Assembly (NCBI GenBank): GCA_030655675.1
Contig: JAUSPM010000002.1
Coordinates: 1 to 7,279 of the forward strand
Source: Methanosarcinaceae archaeon
Lineage (GTDB): Archaea > Halobacteriota > Methanosarcinia > Methanosarcinales > Methanosarcinaceae
Length of the DNA: 7,279 nucleotides
Reading direction: 5' to 3'
Shown: positions 5,689-7,279 of the stretch, piece by piece
How the letters are laid out: each line of letters begins with the position of its first letter
Position numbering within the stretch: position 1 is the stretch's first letter
The notes under the pieces: model-generated
Told to the model about the DNA's origin: nothing
The model's database searches: none
What the model saw: the letters and a program-made list of their open reading frames with translations, nothing else
Translations under genes and position numbers: made by a program

Positions 5689-6654
5689 TCAAGCCTCCGT
5701 ATTTGTAATTGTTGCGCCGCTGTTGTTCGCATGTGTGATTATAACACTGCCGCCAATGGTCTCATCCAGCATATCCTGCACGTCCTTTTGTATCTGCTTA
5801 CCCTGCGTTTTGCTATCAACAAATCCGTACACTGCCGGTCCAAAGGAACTCATGCCTGCGCCATAGGTGCCGCTATCCTGCATAAACTCAATGATATCCC
5901 TGACCGACTGTGACTGGAGGTCAACCTCCCGTCGCTTGAACCCCACGCTCTGTATATGGTTTACCGCGCATCCGAAACTTTCAATATCTCCTTCCATTAT
6001 CGCAGGCATCATCTGCATTAGGATCGTATGTGATACATCCTGTACCTCACGAAGTGGGATCGGGCATTCCTGCTTGAAAATATCTACTTCCTGCACATCA
6101 TGCGCACCTTTTGTGTCGGTAATTGCGAGTACAATGTCCCAGTCAGGAAAGTCATGCCTGAACAGGATCGGTGCAGGGTCTGCATGACTTGCAGCAGATG
6201 GAGAGAATGCGCCTTTGTCGCTGAACCTGTGTCCGCCATCCACCAAAAATCCGCCGCTTTCAAATGAAGCAACACCAATGCCTGATGTACCCCCGCGACC
6301 GACCGCGATGGCGAGTTGTCTTGGACTCATTTCAAGTTCGTATAGTTCATTAACAGCAGTCGCGGCGCACAATGCAGATTGTGTGCCTGAACCAAGTCCA
6401 ACATGATCCGGCATATCCTCTACGATCGTGATCTTCACACCCTCGCCATCCGGCAGGACGGCTTTTGCTGCTGCCTGCATCCTGCCGACAAGATGCGATC
6501 TGCCGATGATCTCAATGGAATCCGCTTTTTCGGCTGAGATTTGTATGTGCGGCGAATCCAGTGTGATCCCTACACCGCCGTCAACCCTGCCGATCTCGGC
6601 GTTGAGGTCGATAAGTGTTAGGTGGAGTCTGGATGGGGATGTTATTGTTATCAT
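5689..6654 (-). CDS. mptG: Beta-ribofuranosyl-(amino/hydroxy)benzene 5'-phosphate synthase (methanopterin synthesis)
   Basis: This GHMP-fold enzyme joins a p-hydroxybenzoate or p-aminobenzoate unit to phosphoribosyl pyrophosphate with loss of CO2 and pyrophosphate, the step that commits to the arene-ribose part of tetrahydromethanopterin or tetrahydrosarcinapterin. The 321-residue length suits the family. It opens with SPSRLHLTLIDLNAEIGRVD (6-25). The GHMP phosphate-binding loop is DHVGLGSGTQSA (83-94), GRGGTSGIG follows at 119-127, and the C-terminal GHMP segment is GAGMSSFGPAVYGF (265-278). It is the first gene of the minus-strand operon, and its TGA (5691-5689) overlaps the nop5 ribosome binding region. 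No clear ribosome binding site precedes the ATG at 6654, which suits a short-leader or leaderless transcript. The gene implies a methanogen or methane-oxidising relative. Whether the substrate is the hydroxy or amino compound cannot be read from sequence. Confidence 0.93.
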   Translation of the reverse strand: MITITSPSRLHLTLIDLNAEIGRVDGGVGITLDSPHIQISAEKADSIEIIGRSHLVGRMQAAAKAVLPDGEGVKITIVEDMPDHVGLGSGTQSALCAATAVNELYELEMSPRQLAIAVGRGGTSGIGVASFESGGFLVDGGHRFSDKGAFSPSAASHADPAPILFRHDFPDWDIVLAITDTKGAHDVQEVDIFKQECPIPLREVQDVSHTILMQMMPAIMEGDIESFGCAVNHIQSVGFKRREVDLQSQSVRDIIEFMQDSGTYGAGMSSFGPAVYGFVDSKTQGKQIQKDVQDMLDETIGGSVIITHANNSGATITNTEA

Positions 6655-6676
6655 GTTGTTCAGATGTTGCTGCTTA

Positions 6677-6690
6677 TTGCTATTTATTGT
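6677..6690 (-). promoter_or_regulatory. Candidate TATA box for the mptG-nop5-flpA operon
   Basis: On the minus strand, AATAAATA (6688-6681) lies about 30 bases upstream of the mptG ATG. An archaeal start site about 25 bases downstream of such a box would fall only a few bases before the ATG, in line with the missing ribosome binding site. The box is a weak match, and other AT-rich stretches are close by. Confidence 0.35.
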
Positions 6691-6735
6691 TATTTGGTTG
6701 GTTGTATTCGGTTATTTTGGTTCCAAGTTAACAAT

Positions 6736-6751
6736 CCGCCGTAGGCGGCAC
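6736..6751. repeat. Triloop hairpin CCGCC-GTA-GGCGG, inverted partner of 6885-6900
   Basis: Five GC pairs close a GTA loop at 6736-6748. The 16-mer CCGCCGTAGGCGGCAC is the reverse complement of 6885-6900 except for one loop base, so the two hairpins are opposite-facing copies about 150 bp apart. No T-tract follows on either strand that would make it an obvious terminator. Confidence 0.7.
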
Positions 6752-6884
6752 ATTTCTTCGATACCAATGAATTGTAGTCCAATGTTTGACAAATTGTTCG
6801 GGTTTTAAGTCAGCATAATTTCTAAATTAAGGAAATTGATTAAATTGACTATTGTTTATTTTTGTTGGTTAGTGGTGATGGGAT

Positions 6885-6900
6885 GTGCCGCCTTCGGCGG
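6885..6900. repeat. Triloop hairpin CCGCC-TTC-GGCGG, inverted partner of 6736-6751
   Basis: GTGCCGCCTTCGGCGG forms a 5-bp GC stem (6888-6892 with 6896-6900) around TTC. It matches the reverse complement of 6736-6751 at 15 of 16 positions. The difference is in the loop, leaving the stem unchanged. Confidence 0.7.
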
Positions 6901-6997
6901 TTATCGCATTGGTTTTAGTTTTTTTGTTTTTGTTAATCTGGTGCAGCATTGTGGTGTGGAGTGTTTAATGATTTCATGATAAAAACGATTCACCTCA

Positions 6998-7010
6998 CGC
7001 GCGTAGCGCG
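6998..7010. repeat. Triloop hairpin CGCGC-GTA-GCGCG
   Basis: A perfect 5-bp GC stem around GTA. It shares the loop and layout of the hairpin at 6736-6748 but has a different stem, as in a family of short palindromic repeats whose stems vary. Confidence 0.6.
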
Positions 7011-7072
7011 CATTGCCCTGCATACACATCGAATTTTTAATTGCTTTCAGCATATTCCACAATTTATAATAG

Positions 7073-7093
7073 TATCTGTTTTATAAACAGATA
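7073..7093. repeat. 9-bp-stem triloop hairpin
   Basis: TATCTGTTT (7073-7081) pairs perfectly with AAACAGATA (7085-7093) around the loop TAT. It lies just upstream of the two tandem units that begin at 7097. It could be a protein-binding palindrome or part of a folded RNA. Confidence 0.65.
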
Positions 7094-7096
7094 GTG

Positions 7097-7146
7097 CAAG
7101 TTAATCTGAGCGTCAGAGTAGATTTTCTTGTTGTATATAATCTATA
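7097..7146. repeat. Tandem hairpin/T-rich unit, copy A
   Basis: The unit begins CAAGTTAAT and holds the hairpin TCTGA-GCG-TCAGA (7105-7117). It ends with a 25-base segment (7122-7146) beginning ATTTTCTTGT and ending ATAATCTATA. That 25-mer matches 7184-7208 with one mismatch. A small hairpin followed by TTTTCTT resembles a terminator, while the TATATAAT core resembles a promoter element; I cannot decide between these. Confidence 0.65.
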
Positions 7147-7159
7147 GGATTATGTAGTC

Positions 7160-7208
7160 CAAGTCAATGCGAACGAAGTGAGCATTTTCTTGTAGTATAT
7201 AATCTATA
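7160..7208. repeat. Tandem hairpin/T-rich unit, copy B
   Basis: The unit begins CAAGTCAAT like copy A, carries GCGAACGAAGTGAGC (7169-7183) in place of copy A's hairpin, and ends with the shared 25-base segment (7184-7208). In this hairpin, GC and AC pair with GC and GT around loop GAA, with two G/A mismatches between them. The offset between copies is 62-63 bases. Confidence 0.65.
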
Positions 7209-7279
7209 ACTTTTCGCACCTATAAGTAGTCTTATTAATCTCTATACCAATTAATTTTATTGTTGCAAAATACTATCCT

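Larger units (their letters stand above)
6655..7279. other. Gene-free, hairpin-rich flank upstream of the operon
   Basis: I see no gene, tRNA or rRNA in these 625 bases. The stretch is AT-rich, with GC-rich hairpins embedded in it. Perfect or near-perfect short hairpins lie at 6736-6748, 6888-6900, 6998-7010, 7073-7093, 7105-7117 and (imperfect) 7170-7184, all with 3-base loops. Another with a 5-base loop is at 7137-7153 (ATAATC/GATTAT). Two related units occupy 7097-7146 and 7160-7208. The proximal part must contain the promoter of the mptG operon. Confidence 0.6.

Noticed and set aside
5688..5732. Upstream ATG (5732) as Nop5 start
   Set aside because: It lies inside mptG, adds 15 residues unlike the family, and the TTG at 5687 has a well-placed GGAGG.
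4261..5913. Long plus-strand open frames opposite nop5 and mptG
   Set aside because: They lie antisense to clearly recognised minus-strand genes, have serine- and proline-rich nonsense composition and no ribosome binding sites.
6655..7279. tRNA or rRNA gene in the hairpin-rich flank
   Set aside because: No T-arm consensus, cloverleaf or conserved rRNA segment could be found on either strand.

Overview
The window looks like a piece of a methanogen-type or ANME-type euryarchaeal chromosome, probably from the order Methanosarcinales. The right half (minus strand, 6654 to 3957) is a tight core operon of three genes: a GHMP-fold beta-ribofuranosyl-(amino/hydroxy)benzene 5'-phosphate synthase for methanopterin synthesis, then Nop5, then fibrillarin. 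A methanopterin gene points to a methane-cycling archaeon, and fibrillarin with Nop5 is archaeal. The gaps are 1 base (mptG-nop5) and 0 bases (nop5-flpA). Nop5 is best started at a TTG codon at 5687, behind a GGAGG ribosome binding site that overlaps the end of the upstream gene.

The left half (1-3878, plus strand) looks like a worn-down defence or restriction-modification type island. It holds one apparently intact large gene (246-1946, a COG2865-type AlbA_2/Schlafen-like plus GHKL-like ATPase protein with C-terminal winged helices). It also holds two short frameshifted fragments that resemble the C-terminal tail of restriction-modification proteins (2042-2129 and 2711-2790), an intact 47-residue small ORF (2326-2469), and a dinD-like Bro-N gene (2792-3878) that is clearly dead.

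Two features tie the island together. First, a 119-bp perfect direct repeat (1-119 and 2144-2262), each copy with a 17-bp-stem hairpin built from 9-bp units, brackets the COG2865-type gene. Each copy is followed by the same ribosome binding site and the same small ORF, but a 97-bp deletion has removed the front of the left ORF. Second, a miniature inverted-repeat element of about 249 bp (16-bp perfect terminal repeats, 10-bp target duplication) sits inside the dinD-like gene. Removing the element plus one target copy restores the frame exactly. A separate in-frame TGA near the 3' end is a second lesion.

The right edge (6655-7279) has no gene that I can support. It is densely folded: at least five short hairpins with 3-base loops plus one imperfect one, and two tandem units of about 50 bp (7097-7146, 7160-7208), each joining a small hairpin to the same T-rich/TATA-rich 25-mer. 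The best candidates for something undescribed are the MITE, the hairpin/small-ORF duplicated module, the 21-bp-phased palindrome array after the COG2865-type gene, and the triloop-hairpin array.
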